A stretch of DNA of 64,000 nucleotides from Afipia sp. (GCA_030652315.1 JAUSAX010000043.1:1-64000), one strand, 5' to 3'. Shown: positions 19,309 to 29,660, numbered from the stretch's first letter. Translations and numbers: made by a program. The notes: generated by a model not told the origin, from the letters alone.

Positions 19309-21282
19309 ATGGCCGACCTCTATCCTGCCCAGCCCGATGAGGCGTCGGACGATGCCAAGCCGCCGACGCCTGCTGATTTGAATGCCGAGAAAGCAACGCT
19401 CTTCGGAACGCTCGCTCATCTGTGGCCGTATATCTGGCCGGGTGATCGAGACGACCTCAAAATGCGTGTCGTCTGGTCGATGGTGCTGCTGCTTATCGCC
19501 AAGGCTGCAACTCTCTTCGTTCCTTTCACATTCAAATGGGCCGTCGATGCCCTGACGGGCGCTGACACCGCGCCGGTTCAGTCCTCGAACTGGATGCTGT
19601 GGCTGATCGCGTCGCCTCTGATCATGACGCTCAGTTATGGCGCCATCCGCATCGTGATGATGGTGCTGACGCAATGGCGCGACGGTCTTTTCGCCAAAGT
19701 GGCGATGCACGCGGTGCGCAAGCTGGCCTTTCTCACCTTCGTGCACATGCATGAATTGTCGCTGCGGTTTCACCTTGAGCGCAAGACCGGCGGTCTGACA
19801 CGCGTTCTGGAGCGCGGGCGAACCGGCATCGAGACCATGGTGCGGATGGTGATCCTTCAACTCGCGCCGACCATTGTCGAGCTGGCGTTGATGATGGGCG
19901 TGCTGTTGTGGCAATTCGACTGGCGGTACGTACTTGTGACGTTCGTCACCGTCGTCATCTACATGGCCTTCACCTACTACGCGACGGAATGGCGGATCGA
20001 CATCCGCCGCAGGATGAATGAATCCGACACCGAGGCGAATACCAAGGCGATCGACTCGCTGCTCAACTATGAAACCGTGAAATACTTTAGCGCGGAACAG
20101 CGTGAAGCGCAGCGCTATGACAAGTCCATCGAGCGGTTCGAGCGCGCCAGCGTTCACACCTATACGTCGCTCGCGGTGCTCAACACCGGGCAGGCGGTGA
20201 TCTTCACCTTCGGTCTCACCGCAACCATGATGATGTGCGCGGTCGGTATCCGCAACGGCACCAACACGGTCGGCGATTTCGTCATGATCAACGCCATGAT
20301 GATCCAGCTTTATCAGCCACTGAATTTCATGGGTATGGTCTATCGCGAGATCAAGCAGGCGATCATCGACATTGAAAAGATGTTCGGCGTGCTGTCGCGC
20401 AATCCGGAGGTGAAAGACATCCCGGGCGCGGAGCCACTGCAGATTTCAGCCGGCACGGTTCGCTTCGAAGACGTGCAATTCTCTTACGATCCGGAGCGAC
20501 CGATCCTGAAAGGGCTCTCGTTCGAGGTGCCGGCGGGCAAGACCGTCGCTATCGTCGGCCCATCAGGCGCGGGAAAGTCGACCATCTCGCGATTGCTATT
20601 CAGGCTGTATGACGTCAGCGGCGGCAAGATCACCATCGATGGTCAGAATATCCGCGACATTACGCAATCGTCGCTGCGCGCATCCATCGGCATGGTGCCG
20701 CAGGACACCGTGCTGTTCAACGACACCATTCGCTACAATATACGCTACGGCCGCTGGGATGCGACCGACGCGGAAGTGGAGGCTGCTGCGGGGATGGCGC
20801 AGATCGACGGATTCATTCGCATGTCGCCGCACGGATATGAGACCGAGGTTGGCGAACGCGGGCTGAAATTGTCTGGCGGCGAAAAGCAGCGCGTTGCGAT
20901 CGCCCGGACCATTCTGAAGGGGCCACCGATTCTGGTGCTGGATGAGGCAACGTCTGCGCTCGACAGTCACACCGAGCGGGAAATCCAGGATCAACTGGAG
21001 AAAGTCGCGCGCGGCCGAACGTCGCTGGTGATCGCTCACCGGCTGTCCACGATCGTTGGCGCGGACGAAATTATCGTGCTGGATCAGGGACGCATTTCCG
21101 AACGCGGCACCCACTCACAGCTTCTGGCGGCAAATGGCCTTTACGCGAGCATGTGGAACAGGCAACGTGAGGCTCAGGAAGCGCGGGAAAAGCTGGCCAT
21201 GATGGCCGACGAGAACATCGCGCCCAATCGCGCGCCGCCGCCGGTCAACGATCCACTGGTCACGCCCGCTGCCGCCGAATAG
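19309..21282 (+). CDS. Atm1-type ABC exporter (fused permease and ATPase)
   Basis: Half-transporter of the Atm1/HMT1 family that exports glutathione-linked or metal-thiolate compounds. An N-terminal type IV ABC transmembrane domain (residues about 45-340) has the family hallmark region WRIDIRRRMNESDTEANTKA and SLLNYETVKYFSAEQRE. The C-terminal ATPase has Walker A GPSGAGKST, Q-loop, signature LSGGEKQR and Walker B ILVLDEATSALD. At 657 aa it is normal. The NYETVKYF stretch is the specific mark of Atm1-like proteins. The glutathione-related gor gene lies 10 kb away, so no operon link is seen. Confidence 0.94.
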   Translation: MADLYPAQPDEASDDAKPPTPADLNAEKATLFGTLAHLWPYIWPGDRDDLKMRVVWSMVLLLIAKAATLFVPFTFKWAVDALTGADTAPVQSSNWMLWLIASPLIMTLSYGAIRIVMMVLTQWRDGLFAKVAMHAVRKLAFLTFVHMHELSLRFHLERKTGGLTRVLERGRTGIETMVRMVILQLAPTIVELALMMGVLLWQFDWRYVLVTFVTVVIYMAFTYYATEWRIDIRRRMNESDTEANTKAIDSLLNYETVKYFSAEQREAQRYDKSIERFERASVHTYTSLAVLNTGQAVIFTFGLTATMMMCAVGIRNGTNTVGDFVMINAMMIQLYQPLNFMGMVYREIKQAIIDIEKMFGVLSRNPEVKDIPGAEPLQISAGTVRFEDVQFSYDPERPILKGLSFEVPAGKTVAIVGPSGAGKSTISRLLFRLYDVSGGKITIDGQNIRDITQSSLRASIGMVPQDTVLFNDTIRYNIRYGRWDATDAEVEAAAGMAQIDGFIRMSPHGYETEVGERGLKLSGGEKQRVAIARTILKGPPILVLDEATSALDSHTEREIQDQLEKVARGRTSLVIAHRLSTIVGADEIIVLDQGRISERGTHSQLLAANGLYASMWNRQREAQEAREKLAMMADENIAPNRAPPPVNDPLVTPAAAE

Positions 21283-21316
21283 TTTTGGGTCACATTAAAC
21301 GCAGGTCTTTGAACTC

Positions 21317-22015
21317 ATGTCCGTCGTCAATTCCATTCGCGCGCAAATTCCCCCGGTCCATCCGGAAGGCTATCCCTTCATCGGGGCTTTCGCCTTCGCC
21401 AGCCTGATCCTGTTCTGGATCTGGACGCCGCTCGGCTGGATCGGATGCGGATTGACGGTGTGGTGCGCATTGTTCTTCCGTGACCCGGTGCGCGTCACAC
21501 CGGTGCGCGAGGGCATCGTGGTGTCGCCAGCCGATGGTCGGGTGTCGATGGTGGTGCAGGCCGTGCCGCCGGCGGAGCTCGGCCTTGGCGACAAGCCACT
21601 GCCGCGCATCTCGATCTTCATGAGCGTGTTCAACTGCCACGTGAACCGCAGCCCGGTGGCTGGCCGTATCGACCGTATTGCGTACCGTCCCGGCAAGTTT
21701 CTGAACGCCGATCTCGACAAGGCCAGCGAGGATAACGAGCGCAATTCGCTGGTGATCTCGACGCCGGCGGGCCGGATCGGGGTGATCCAGATCGCGGGTC
21801 TGGTGGCTCGGCGCATCGTGTCCTTCGTAAAGGAGGGGCAGGTCCTTGGGGCAGGCGAGCGGTTCGGGCTCATTCGCTTTGGCTCGCGGCTCGACATCTT
21901 CCTTCCGGAAGGCGCCAAAGCCCTGGTGTCGGAGGGCCAGACTGCCATCGCCGGTGAAACCGTGCTGGCCGATTTCAAGCTGGGCGACGGCGGACGGAGT
22001 TACCGCGTGGATTAA
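21317..22015 (+). CDS. psd: Phosphatidylserine decarboxylase (short alphaproteobacterial form)
   Basis: Makes phosphatidylethanolamine from phosphatidylserine. It is synthesised as a proenzyme that cleaves itself at a Gly-Ser bond to make a pyruvoyl group; here the site is in [13 protein letters not shown]. Other conserved parts are [11 protein letters not shown] and [15 protein letters not shown]. Two N-terminal membrane segments are visible ([20 protein letters not shown]). At 232 aa it fits the short, heterotrophic-bacterial Psd type. It is immediately followed by pssA, the enzyme that supplies its substrate, 74 bases downstream. Confidence 0.95.
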   Translation: MSVVNSIRAQIPPVHPEGYPFIGAFAFASLILFWIWTPLGWIGCGLTVWCALFFRDPVRVTPVREGIVVSPADGRVSMVVQAVPPAELGLGDKPLPRISIFMSVFNCHVNRSPVAGRIDRIAYRPGKFLNADLDKASEDNERNSLVISTPAGRIGVIQIAGLVARRIVSFVKEGQVLGAGERFGLIRFGSRLDIFLPEGAKALVSEGQTAIAGETVLADFKLGDGGRSYRVD

Positions 22016-22089
22016 CCAAGCCTGCGATCATCCCGTAGGCTTTTCCGCCACAATGGCGAAGCAGGGTGGGGCTTGTTATATAAGGTCCC

Positions 22090-22971
22090 ATGGCCATGCT
22101 TCCCGATCCCAGAACGCCCGACCTGCGCCGCCGCCGGTTTCGCCAGATTCCGATCCGGATGCTGGTGCCCAACGTCATCACGTTGCTGGCGATCTGCGCC
22201 GGACTGACTGCGATCCGGCTGTCCATCGAAGGCCGCAATGAACTCGCCCTCGCGGCGATCGTGTTCGCGGCGATCCTCGACGGCATCGACGGCCGCGTGG
22301 CACGCATGATCAAGGGCCAGTCCCGTTTCGGCGCGGAACTCGACAGCCTTGCGGACTTCGTTAATTTCGGCGTCGCGCCCGCGCTCATTCTGTATTTCTG
22401 GCAGTTGCATGATTTGAAGAACGTCGGCTGGATCGCAGCGATGATCTTTGCAATCAGCGGCGGATTGCGGCTGGCTCGCTTCAACGCCACCATGGATGAC
22501 CCGAACAAGCCACCGTTCGCCGCGAACTATTTCACGGGCGTACCGGCTCCGCTGGGCGCGCTTTGCGTGTTGCTGCCGATGTACCTGGTGTTTATCGGCG
22601 CGCCGCAGTTGCCGGCCCCGGTCACGGCAGTGTTCACCTTGTCGATTGCGTTCCTGATGGTGTCGCGGTTGCCTGTGTTCTCCGGCAAGATGATTGGCGG
22701 CAAGATCGCGCCGGACATGGTGCTGCCGGTGGTCGTGCTGGTCGTGTTGTTCATCGCCGTTCTGATCAGCTATCCGTGGCAGCTTCTGACCGGCGGTTCG
22801 CTGATGTATCTGCTTAGTCTTCCCATCGGCTGGATGTCGTATCGCGCGCATGAGCGCCGCGCCCGCGAAGCCGCGGCGGGAAGCGAACCGGGCCATGCGA
22901 GCCCCACCGCGCCGGATTTCAACGTGGCAGTTGATCCTGTGGAAGAAAACCGGCCGCCACGTCTGAACTGA
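22090..22971 (+). CDS. pssA: CDP-diacylglycerol-serine O-phosphatidyltransferase
   Basis: Membrane enzyme making phosphatidylserine from CDP-diacylglycerol and serine; works just before Psd. The CDP-alcohol phosphotransferase motif is intact (DGIDGRVARMIKGQSRFGAELDSLAD: DGxxAR-x8-G-x3-D-x3-D). About eight hydrophobic segments follow. The start could be M1 or M3 (MLPDPRTPDLRRRRF). The basic N-terminus and a polar C-terminal tail of about 35 residues are usual for rhizobial PssA. The psd-pssA pairing is a common alphaproteobacterial arrangement. Confidence 0.95.
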   Translation: MAMLPDPRTPDLRRRRFRQIPIRMLVPNVITLLAICAGLTAIRLSIEGRNELALAAIVFAAILDGIDGRVARMIKGQSRFGAELDSLADFVNFGVAPALILYFWQLHDLKNVGWIAAMIFAISGGLRLARFNATMDDPNKPPFAANYFTGVPAPLGALCVLLPMYLVFIGAPQLPAPVTAVFTLSIAFLMVSRLPVFSGKMIGGKIAPDMVLPVVVLVVLFIAVLISYPWQLLTGGSLMYLLSLPIGWMSYRAHERRAREAAAGSEPGHASPTAPDFNVAVDPVEENRPPRLN

Positions 22972-23210
22972 CTGCGGCGACGCATGGCCGTATGGTTAAT
23001 GATATCCTGAAATTTGTTCAGATCGATGCTGCGGCGGTGCCGTTATCGGCGCCGATCGCTACCATTTGACCGCTGCCGTTGTTTTCGCCGACAATCTCGC
23101 CGCAGTCGCGCATCAATTCGATAACCTTTACCCGACCTTAATGGCCCCGACGCTAGGGTTTCGATGCGCCCTCAGAACGAGTGCGCCGTTGAGTTGCGTC
23201 GGAGTTTTCC

Positions 23211-23984
23211 ATGGATCTCGCCACAAGTGTCGGTCTGCTCGTGGGCATTGCAGTGCTTTGCACCCTGGTTCTGATGGGCGGCGATTTCCGGATGTTTTAC
23301 GACATTCATGCCGTCATTATTATTTTCGGCGGATCTTTTGCCGCGACCCTGATCCGTTTTCCGCTTTCCGCGATCGTTCACGGCATGCCGCTTGGCGCAA
23401 AATACGCGTTCACGCTGAGCAGGTTGACCGCGCGCGATCTCGTCGATGAGTTGGCGCGCATCGCCGAAGTGGCCCGTAAACAGGGGCCGGTCGGCCTTGA
23501 AAAAATCGAAGCCGACGATCCGTTTCTGGCTAAGGGCATTCGCTACATCGCGGACGGCTACGATCTTGAGTTCATTCGAGACAATCTCGAGCGTGATCGC
23601 GATAACTTTCTGATGCACCTTACCGAGGGTTCGAAGATCTATCGCGCGATTGGAGATTGCGCGCCAGCATTCGGCATGATCGGCACGTTGCTCGGCATGG
23701 TGCAGATGTTCTCCAACATGTCGGACCCTTCCAAGCTGGGGCCATTCATGGCGGTGGCACTGCTAGCAACACTGTATGGCGCGCTGGTTGCGAACCTGGT
23801 CTGTCTGCCGATCGCAGACAAGCTGCACGTCAAGGTGCTCGATGAGGAGACCAATCGCACGCTGATCATCGACGGCATCCTGATGATCCGCGATGCGAAA
23901 TCTCCAACGCTCGTCCGCGAAATGCTGCTGGCCTACCTGCCGGAAAAACATCGCCACGAAGAGGGTGAGCCGGTTCCGGCTTAA
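23211..23984 (+). CDS. motA: MotA/PomA-type flagellar stator subunit
   Basis: Ring subunit of the ion-driven stator that turns the flagellum. It is the short PomA-like form: DLATSVGLLVGIAVLC, IHAVIIIFGGSFAATLIRFP, a cytoplasmic loop (residues 60-150) and two C-terminal membrane segments with DCAPAFGMIGTLLGMVQMF and GPFMAVALLATLYGALVANLV. The start ATG has a GGAG site about 7 bases upstream. Followed by motB after 29 bases. PomA-like sequence hints at sodium coupling, but ion choice cannot be settled by eye. No other flagellar gene lies in the window. Confidence 0.92.
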   Translation: MDLATSVGLLVGIAVLCTLVLMGGDFRMFYDIHAVIIIFGGSFAATLIRFPLSAIVHGMPLGAKYAFTLSRLTARDLVDELARIAEVARKQGPVGLEKIEADDPFLAKGIRYIADGYDLEFIRDNLERDRDNFLMHLTEGSKIYRAIGDCAPAFGMIGTLLGMVQMFSNMSDPSKLGPFMAVALLATLYGALVANLVCLPIADKLHVKVLDEETNRTLIIDGILMIRDAKSPTLVREMLLAYLPEKHRHEEGEPVPA

Positions 23985-24013
23985 ACGACGGCTGCGGAAA
24001 CGGATCCACCAGG

Positions 24014-24841
24014 ATGGCCAAGAAAAAGCGCGCAGAGGAGCATGGAGGTCACGGCTGGTTCGTGACCTTTGCCGACCTGATGGCTCTTCTGTTGAGCTAT
24101 TTCGTGATGCTTGTGGCGTTCTCCAATCAGGACTCCGACAAGCTGAAGATCGTCGCCGGATCAATGCGCGACGCATTCGGCGTTCAGACGCAATCTCGCT
24201 TCTCCGGCATTATTGAGTCTGACGGGCTCCCCACGCGGGCGCGGCTGAAGAACACGGCCCACGTTCCGCCGGACGAGGCGTCGAACAATCCGACGCCGGA
24301 TCAGGAAGACAAGCACAAGACTGCCGGCGCGCGCATGAAGACCGACCGCGAATTCGCGCTCGCGTCGGCCTCGCTGCGCCAGGCGCTGCAGGATCTGCCG
24401 GAAATCTCCGAACTGTCCAAGCACATCCTGTTCGAGGAAACCAAGCAGGGGCTGAATCTTGAAATTGTCGATCAGGACGGCCGCTCGATGTTCGCGGATG
24501 GCTCGAAGCAGCCGCTGGAGCGAACCCGCCGCCTGCTTCAAAAACTTGCCTCGCCGCTGAAGGCGACGCCGCTGCGTGTGGCCATCGTCGGCCACACCTC
24601 TGCGGGCTTCATGCCCACGCGATCCGGGTATGACGGTTTTGACCTGTCTGCGGACCGCGCCAATGTTGTCCGCCAGATCCTCGAACAGGAGGGGTTGCCG
24701 GCCTCGCACGTGTTCTCTGTCGCGGGCAAGGCGGATACCCAGCCGTTGTTTCCGGACGATCCCTCGCTGGCCGCAAACCGCCGTGTGACCATTACGTTGA
24801 TGAGGGAGGATCCGCCGTTGCCTCCGAACCTCAAGCCTTGA
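24014..24841 (+). CDS. motB: MotB-type stator subunit with OmpA-like domain
   Basis: Pairs with MotA; one membrane helix carries the ion-binding Asp (WFVTFADLMALLLSYFVMLVAFSN, Asp at about residue 21). The linker/plug region follows. A C-terminal OmpA-like peptidoglycan-binding domain (residues about 145-265) contains VAIVGHTSAG, LSADRANVVRQIL and AANRRVTITL. At 275 aa it is complete. The helix and the VGHTS variant of the usual GHTD pattern should be noted; the Thr/Ser change is conservative. Operon with motA. Confidence 0.92.
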   Translation: MAKKKRAEEHGGHGWFVTFADLMALLLSYFVMLVAFSNQDSDKLKIVAGSMRDAFGVQTQSRFSGIIESDGLPTRARLKNTAHVPPDEASNNPTPDQEDKHKTAGARMKTDREFALASASLRQALQDLPEISELSKHILFEETKQGLNLEIVDQDGRSMFADGSKQPLERTRRLLQKLASPLKATPLRVAIVGHTSAGFMPTRSGYDGFDLSADRANVVRQILEQEGLPASHVFSVAGKADTQPLFPDDPSLAANRRVTITLMREDPPLPPNLKP

Positions 24842-24994
24842 TCCAGCTGTATTATTATACCATTTAACCGTATGTTCCGGGTTCCGGCTTCCTGTCGCAG
24901 TGGACATCGGATGGCAGTGATATAAGAAGCGCCACTCCAAAGTGATTACCGGGCTTGCCGGGATCAATGACACCGTCAGGGCGTTCCCTCGATC

Positions 24995-26896
24995 ATGGCT
25001 GCCAGCGACTCACCTGCCGATACGCCCCAAGAGGTGCCGGTAACCACCGGCTTTTGGGCTCTCACTCTCGGAAGTGTCGGGGTGGTGTTCGGCGACATCG
25101 GTACGTCGCCATTGTACGCCTTTCGCGAGGCGGTCCATAACGCGGCGCATGGTGGCCCCGTCTCCCGCGAGATCGTGCTTGGCGTGCTGTCGCTGATCCT
25201 GTGGTCTCTGATTGTTGTCGTCACCATCAAGTATGTGCTGCTCCTGCTGCGCGCTGACAACAACGGCGAAGGCGGCACGCTCTCTTTGATGGCTCTCGGC
25301 CAGCGAGCGTTGGGGCGGCGCAGTTGGTTGCTCCTTGCCCTTGGCGTGATCGGCGGATCGATGTTCCTCGGTGACGCGATGATCACGCCGGCTATTTCGG
25401 TGCTCTCGGCAGTCGAAGGCTTGAAGATCGCAGCGCCCGCGCTCGAACACTTTGTCGTCCCGCTCGCTATTGTCATCCTCATTTGTCTGTTCGCGGTGCA
25501 GAGCAGGGGAACGGCGATGGTCGCCAGCGCCTTCGGCCCGGTGATGATTATCTGGTTTCTGACGCTGGGCGTCATGGGCCTGATGCACATCAGCGACGAT
25601 CCCACGGTGGTCTATGCGATCAATCCCTTGCATGCCGTCAGCTTCCTGCTGACCCACGGCGTGATCGGGCTGGTGATTCTCGGCGCGGTATTCCTCGCGG
25701 TCACAGGCGGCGAGGCGCTCTACGCCGACCTCGGGCATTTCGGACGCAAACCGATTCAGGCGGCGTGGTTCTATTTCGTGCTGCCGTGCCTGCTGCTGAA
25801 TTATTTCGGACAGGGCGCGTTGGTTCTGGCGAATCCGGGCACCATCGAAAATCCATTCTATCGCATGGTGCCGGAAACATTCCTGGTGCCGTTGATCTGT
25901 CTTGCGACGGCCGCCACCGTGATCGCGAGTCAGGCTGTCATCACCGGCGCGTTTTCGCTTGTGCGGCAGGCGATTCAACTCGGCCTGCTGCCGCGGTTCG
26001 AGGTTCGCTACACATCGGAGACTCATGCGGGACAGATCTATCTGCCGCGGGTCAACATCCTGCTGCTGATCGGTGTCTTGCTGCTGGTCGGGCTGTTCCG
26101 CACCTCAAGTAACCTAGCATCGGCCTACGGGATCGCGGTGTCCACGACAATGGTCTGCGACGGCATCATGTGCTTCGTCGTGATCTGGAAGGTTTGGAAC
26201 TGGCGGGCTGCGACGGCGGCAGCGCTGATCGTGCCGCTTGTGATCGTCGATCTGACATTCCTGGCCGCGAACCTCCTGAAGCTGTTGCAGGGCGCATGGG
26301 TACCGGTGCTGTTCGGAGTCTTGATGGCCGGTCTGATCTGGACGTGGCGCCGTGGAGCCGCGATCCTGACCAACAAGACCCGGCGCACCGAGGTCCCGTT
26401 GCTCGATCTCATCAAGAGCCTGGAGAAACGCCCACCGCATATCGTCAAAGGCACTGCGGTATTTCTGACCAGCGATCCCGAGTATGTGCCGACCGCATTG
26501 CTGCATAACCTGAAGCACAACAAGGTTCTCCACGAACACAATGTGATCCTGACCATCCACACAGCGGAAACGCCGCGTGTCGATCTGGCGGATCGTGTGC
26601 GGATGGCGAAGATCAGCGACAAATTCTCCACCGTTCGGCTGTCGTTCGGCTTTATGGAATCGCCGAATGTGCCAAAGGCGCTGGCAGTTGCCCGCAAGCT
26701 CGGCTGGCAATTCGACATCATGTCGACGTCGTTCTTCGTGTCGCGGCGCTCGCTGAAGCCAGCGGCGCAATCCGGCATGCCGCAGTGGCAGGACCATCTG
26801 TTCATCGCCTTGAGCCGGTCGGCGAACGACGCCACCGACTACTTCCAGATCCCGACGGGGCGGGTGGTGGAAGTCGGTACGCAGGTCACCATTTAA
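24995..26896 (+). CDS. kup: KUP-family potassium uptake protein
   Basis: H+-coupled K+ importer. The N-terminal signature [25 protein letters not shown] is diagnostic, followed by about 12 membrane helices to residue about 440 and a cytosolic C-terminal domain of about 190 residues. Further KUP marks are [31 protein letters not shown] and [13 protein letters not shown]. At 633 aa it is normal. It stands alone: the upstream region contains AT-rich sequence (TTATTATACC at about 24852) that may be promoter. Confidence 0.96.
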   Translation: MAASDSPADTPQEVPVTTGFWALTLGSVGVVFGDIGTSPLYAFREAVHNAAHGGPVSREIVLGVLSLILWSLIVVVTIKYVLLLLRADNNGEGGTLSLMALGQRALGRRSWLLLALGVIGGSMFLGDAMITPAISVLSAVEGLKIAAPALEHFVVPLAIVILICLFAVQSRGTAMVASAFGPVMIIWFLTLGVMGLMHISDDPTVVYAINPLHAVSFLLTHGVIGLVILGAVFLAVTGGEALYADLGHFGRKPIQAAWFYFVLPCLLLNYFGQGALVLANPGTIENPFYRMVPETFLVPLICLATAATVIASQAVITGAFSLVRQAIQLGLLPRFEVRYTSETHAGQIYLPRVNILLLIGVLLLVGLFRTSSNLASAYGIAVSTTMVCDGIMCFVVIWKVWNWRAATAAALIVPLVIVDLTFLAANLLKLLQGAWVPVLFGVLMAGLIWTWRRGAAILTNKTRRTEVPLLDLIKSLEKRPPHIVKGTAVFLTSDPEYVPTALLHNLKHNKVLHEHNVILTIHTAETPRVDLADRVRMAKISDKFSTVRLSFGFMESPNVPKALAVARKLGWQFDIMSTSFFVSRRSLKPAAQSGMPQWQDHLFIALSRSANDATDYFQIPTGRVVEVGTQVTI

Positions 26897-27032
26897 GGAC
26901 AATCGGCGGTCTGCCGCGCTTGATTTTCTTGCTGCAAAAAGAGAGGTTGTGCGCCGTTCGCGCGTAATCTCGGGGCGCGTGATTTTTCGAAAAGCCGCGA
27001 GCGCTTTTCGGATTGCCCCGGTGGAGGTTGAT

Positions 27033-27365
27033 GTGTCACAGGCTGAAAAAGTTCACGATCTGACGGCGGAAGAGGTTGCTGCGGGCATTGCGCAGGGGCG
27101 CTATCTCCTGATCGACGTGCGTGAACCGAATGAGGTTGCCGTCGAGGCTTATCCGGACGCGGTGGTTCTGCCGCTTTCGACCTTCGATCCGGCGGAAATT
27201 CCCGACCCGCAGGGCAAAATAGTGGTTTTCGCCTGCCGCTCCGGCAAGCGTTCGGTGACTGCATCGCTGGCCGCACAAGCCGGTGGCAAGCCTTATGACT
27301 CGCATCTCGCAGGTGGCATGCTGGCGTGGAAGGCTGCCGGGCTGCCGTCCAAAACCGGCGGCTGA
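27033..27365 (+). CDS. Rhodanese-like single-domain sulfurtransferase
   Basis: One rhodanese domain: YLLIDVREPNEVAVEAYPDAVVLPL, the active-site loop CRSGKRS and the terminal GGMLAWKAAGLP. The catalytic cysteine is present. The track start (GTG 26949) gives an Arg-rich lead. A GTG at 27033 sits 5 bases after GGAGG and starts VSQAEKVHDLTAEEV, so I prefer it (110 aa). Sulfur acceptor unknown. It precedes the aminotransferase gene by 7 bases. Confidence 0.88.
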   Translation: MSQAEKVHDLTAEEVAAGIAQGRYLLIDVREPNEVAVEAYPDAVVLPLSTFDPAEIPDPQGKIVVFACRSGKRSVTASLAAQAGGKPYDSHLAGGMLAWKAAGLPSKTGG

Positions 27366-27372
27366 TCTTCCG

Positions 27373-28524
27373 ATGAACAAGATTTTCGCGGACCTGCCGA
27401 ATACCATTTTCGACGTCATGTCGCAGGCCGCCCGCGATCTCAACGCGATCAATCTGGGCCAGGGCTTTCCGGACGATCCCGGCCCGCTCGATATCCGGGA
27501 GAAGGCCGCGGATGCCGTCCTGAACGGCTACAACCAGTATCCCTCGATGATGGGGATACCGGAACTGCGCCAGGCCATCGCCACGCATTACGCACACTGG
27601 CACGGCGTGCAGCTTGATCCGATGAGCGAGGTGATGGTGACCTCGGGCGCCACCGAAGCTTTGACGGGATCGATCCTCGGATTGGTTCAGCCCGGCGACG
27701 AGGTGCTGGTCTTTCAGCCGATGTACGATTCCTATGTGCCGATCATCCGGCTCGCCGGCGGCATTCCCAAGTTCCTGCGTCTGGAGCCGCCGCACTGGCG
27801 CCTGCCGGAAGAGGCGATCCGCGCCGCAATCACCCCCAGGACGCGTTACGTGATCCTCAACAATCCGCTCAACCCGGCGGCCGTGGTCTATCCGCGCGAG
27901 GAACTCGAGATGCTCGGGCGGATTTGTCAGGAGTACAACCTGATCGCTATCTGCGATGAGGTCTGGGAGCATGTCGTGTTCGACGGACGCGAGCACATCC
28001 CACTGATTGCGATTCCGGGCATGCGCGATCGCACCGTGAAGATCGGTTCTGCAGGCAAGATGTTCGGGTTGACCGGCTGGAAAGTCGGTTTCGTCTGCGC
28101 CGCGCCACACATCCTGCGCGTGCTTGCAAAGGCGCATCAGTTCATCACCTTCACAACCGCTCCCAACCTTCAGGTCGCGGTCGCTTACGGTCTTGGAAAA
28201 TCTGATGATTACTTCCTGCAGATGCGGGCCGATCTTGCGCGGAGCCGCGATCGCCTGAGCAAAGGCCTGTCCAACCTAGGTTTCCCAGTGCTGCAATCGC
28301 AGGGGACTTACTTTCTCAACGTCGATCTCGCGCCGCTCGGGTTGAATGAAAGCGACGTGGCCTTCTGCAAGCGTATCGTGCACGAGCACAAGGTTGCCGC
28401 TATCCCGGTGTCGGCCTTCTATGAAGAGAACCATGTTACTTCGGTAGTGAGGTTCTGTTTCTCCAAGAAGGATGCAACGCTCGACACGGCGCTGGAGCGG
28501 CTCACGCACGTTCTTCACGGTTAA
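27373..28524 (+). CDS. Class I/II PLP-dependent aminotransferase
   Basis: Cytosolic fold-type I aminotransferase. Marks: NLGQGFPDDPGPLDIREKA, YPSMMGIPELRQAIA, NNPLNPAAVVYPREEL, CDEVWEHVVFDG (PLP Asp), and the catalytic Lys in GSAGKMFGLTGWKVGF. The pattern is closest to the YbdL/kynurenine-glutamine transaminase group that acts on methionine or aromatic amino acids, but specificity is inferred. The start at 27373 (MNKIFADLPNTIFDV) is preferred over the track start, which overlaps the rhodanese. 383 aa. Confidence 0.9.
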   Translation: MNKIFADLPNTIFDVMSQAARDLNAINLGQGFPDDPGPLDIREKAADAVLNGYNQYPSMMGIPELRQAIATHYAHWHGVQLDPMSEVMVTSGATEALTGSILGLVQPGDEVLVFQPMYDSYVPIIRLAGGIPKFLRLEPPHWRLPEEAIRAAITPRTRYVILNNPLNPAAVVYPREELEMLGRICQEYNLIAICDEVWEHVVFDGREHIPLIAIPGMRDRTVKIGSAGKMFGLTGWKVGFVCAAPHILRVLAKAHQFITFTTAPNLQVAVAYGLGKSDDYFLQMRADLARSRDRLSKGLSNLGFPVLQSQGTYFLNVDLAPLGLNESDVAFCKRIVHEHKVAAIPVSAFYEENHVTSVVRFCFSKKDATLDTALERLTHVLHG

Positions 28525-28535
28525 GGGGAAATCCG

Positions 28536-29660
28536 GTGTCCGTTCGCATGAAGAGGGGACTGACCCTCGCAGCAGTCGTTGCAGGTGTTTTTTTGGCTTC
28601 GGCATCATTCACGCAGGCGCAGCAGCGCAGCGTGAATTTCTACAATTGGTCGAACTACATGGCGCCCGGTGTCCTCGAACAGTTCACCAAGGAAACCGGC
28701 ATCAAGGTCACCTACGACACGTTCGATGCCAACGAGACGCTTGAGACCCGGTTGCTGGCCGGAAAGTCCGGTTACGACGTGGTGGTGCCGACGGCGTATT
28801 TCCTGCAACGCCAGATCGCGGCCAACATTTTCCAGAAGCTCGACAAGTCGAAGCTTCCCAATCTTGCCAATGCGTGGCCCGAGGTGACCAAACGCCTCGC
28901 AATTTACGATCCCGGCAACGCCTTTGCGGCTAACTACATGTGGGGCACAACGGGCATCGGCTATAACGTCAAGAAGGTACAGGAGATCCTTGGCAACGAC
29001 GCCAAGATCGATTCTGTCATGGATTCCTGGTCCATCGTGTTCAAGCCCGAGAACCTTGCGAAGTTCAAGGACTGCGGAATTCACATGCTGGATTCTGCTG
29101 ACGATGTCTTGCCCGCCGCACTGAACTATCTTGGCCTCGATCCGAACACCACGAAACAGGCTGATCTGGACAAGGCCGCCGAACTGGTCGGCAAGGTGCG
29201 GCCCTATGTGCGCAAGTTTCATTCATCGGAGTATCTGAACGCGCTCGCCACGGGCGAAATCTGTTTCGTGGTCGGCTGGTCGGGTGACATCAAGCAGGCC
29301 CAGAGCCGTGCTGCCGAGGCCAAGAACGGCGTCGAGATCGGATATGCGCTTCCGAAAGAGGGCGCGCAGATGTTCTTCGACAACTTCGCCATTCCGGCGG
29401 ACGCGCGGAACGTCGCCGAGGCCCATGAGCTTATCAATTATCTCTATCGGCCAGATGTCGCCGCGAAGAATTCGGACTTCCTCTCTTATGCCAACGGCAA
29501 CCTCGCCAGTCAGAAGCTGGTCGATCCGAAGATCTACAACGACAAGACTGTCTATCCGGATGAGGCGACGCTGAACCGTTTGTTCGTGATCACCGCGCGC
29601 GATCCTGCCACCCAGCGCATCATCAATCGGTTGTGGACGCGGGTGAAGACGGGACGGTGA
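28536..29660 (+). CDS. PotF/PotD-like polyamine ABC transporter substrate-binding protein
   Basis: Periplasmic binding protein of the spermidine/putrescine class. A signal peptide (ends SFTQAQ) is followed by VNFYNWSNYMAPGVLEQFTKE, which is the PotF-type ligand-pocket start. YDVVVPTAYFLQRQI, MWGTTGIGYN and FVVGWSGD also match. The GTG start at 28536 is supported by AGGGGA 7 bases upstream; ATG at 28548 is the alternative. No potG/H/I permease or ATPase genes are adjacent, so it is an orphan here. It converges with lpxXL with no intervening base. Confidence 0.92.
   Translation: MSVRMKRGLTLAAVVAGVFLASASFTQAQQRSVNFYNWSNYMAPGVLEQFTKETGIKVTYDTFDANETLETRLLAGKSGYDVVVPTAYFLQRQIAANIFQKLDKSKLPNLANAWPEVTKRLAIYDPGNAFAANYMWGTTGIGYNVKKVQEILGNDAKIDSVMDSWSIVFKPENLAKFKDCGIHMLDSADDVLPAALNYLGLDPNTTKQADLDKAAELVGKVRPYVRKFHSSEYLNALATGEICFVVGWSGDIKQAQSRAAEAKNGVEIGYALPKEGAQMFFDNFAIPADARNVAEAHELINYLYRPDVAAKNSDFLSYANGNLASQKLVDPKIYNDKTVYPDEATLNRLFVITARDPATQRIINRLWTRVKTGR

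Noticed and set aside
22972-23210. Possible CtrA site upstream of motA
   Set aside because: TTAA occurs near 22995 but the second half-site at the required spacing is missing.
26893-28137. 414-aa minus-strand ORF across the rhodanese and aminotransferase
   Set aside because: Antisense to two well-supported enzymes.
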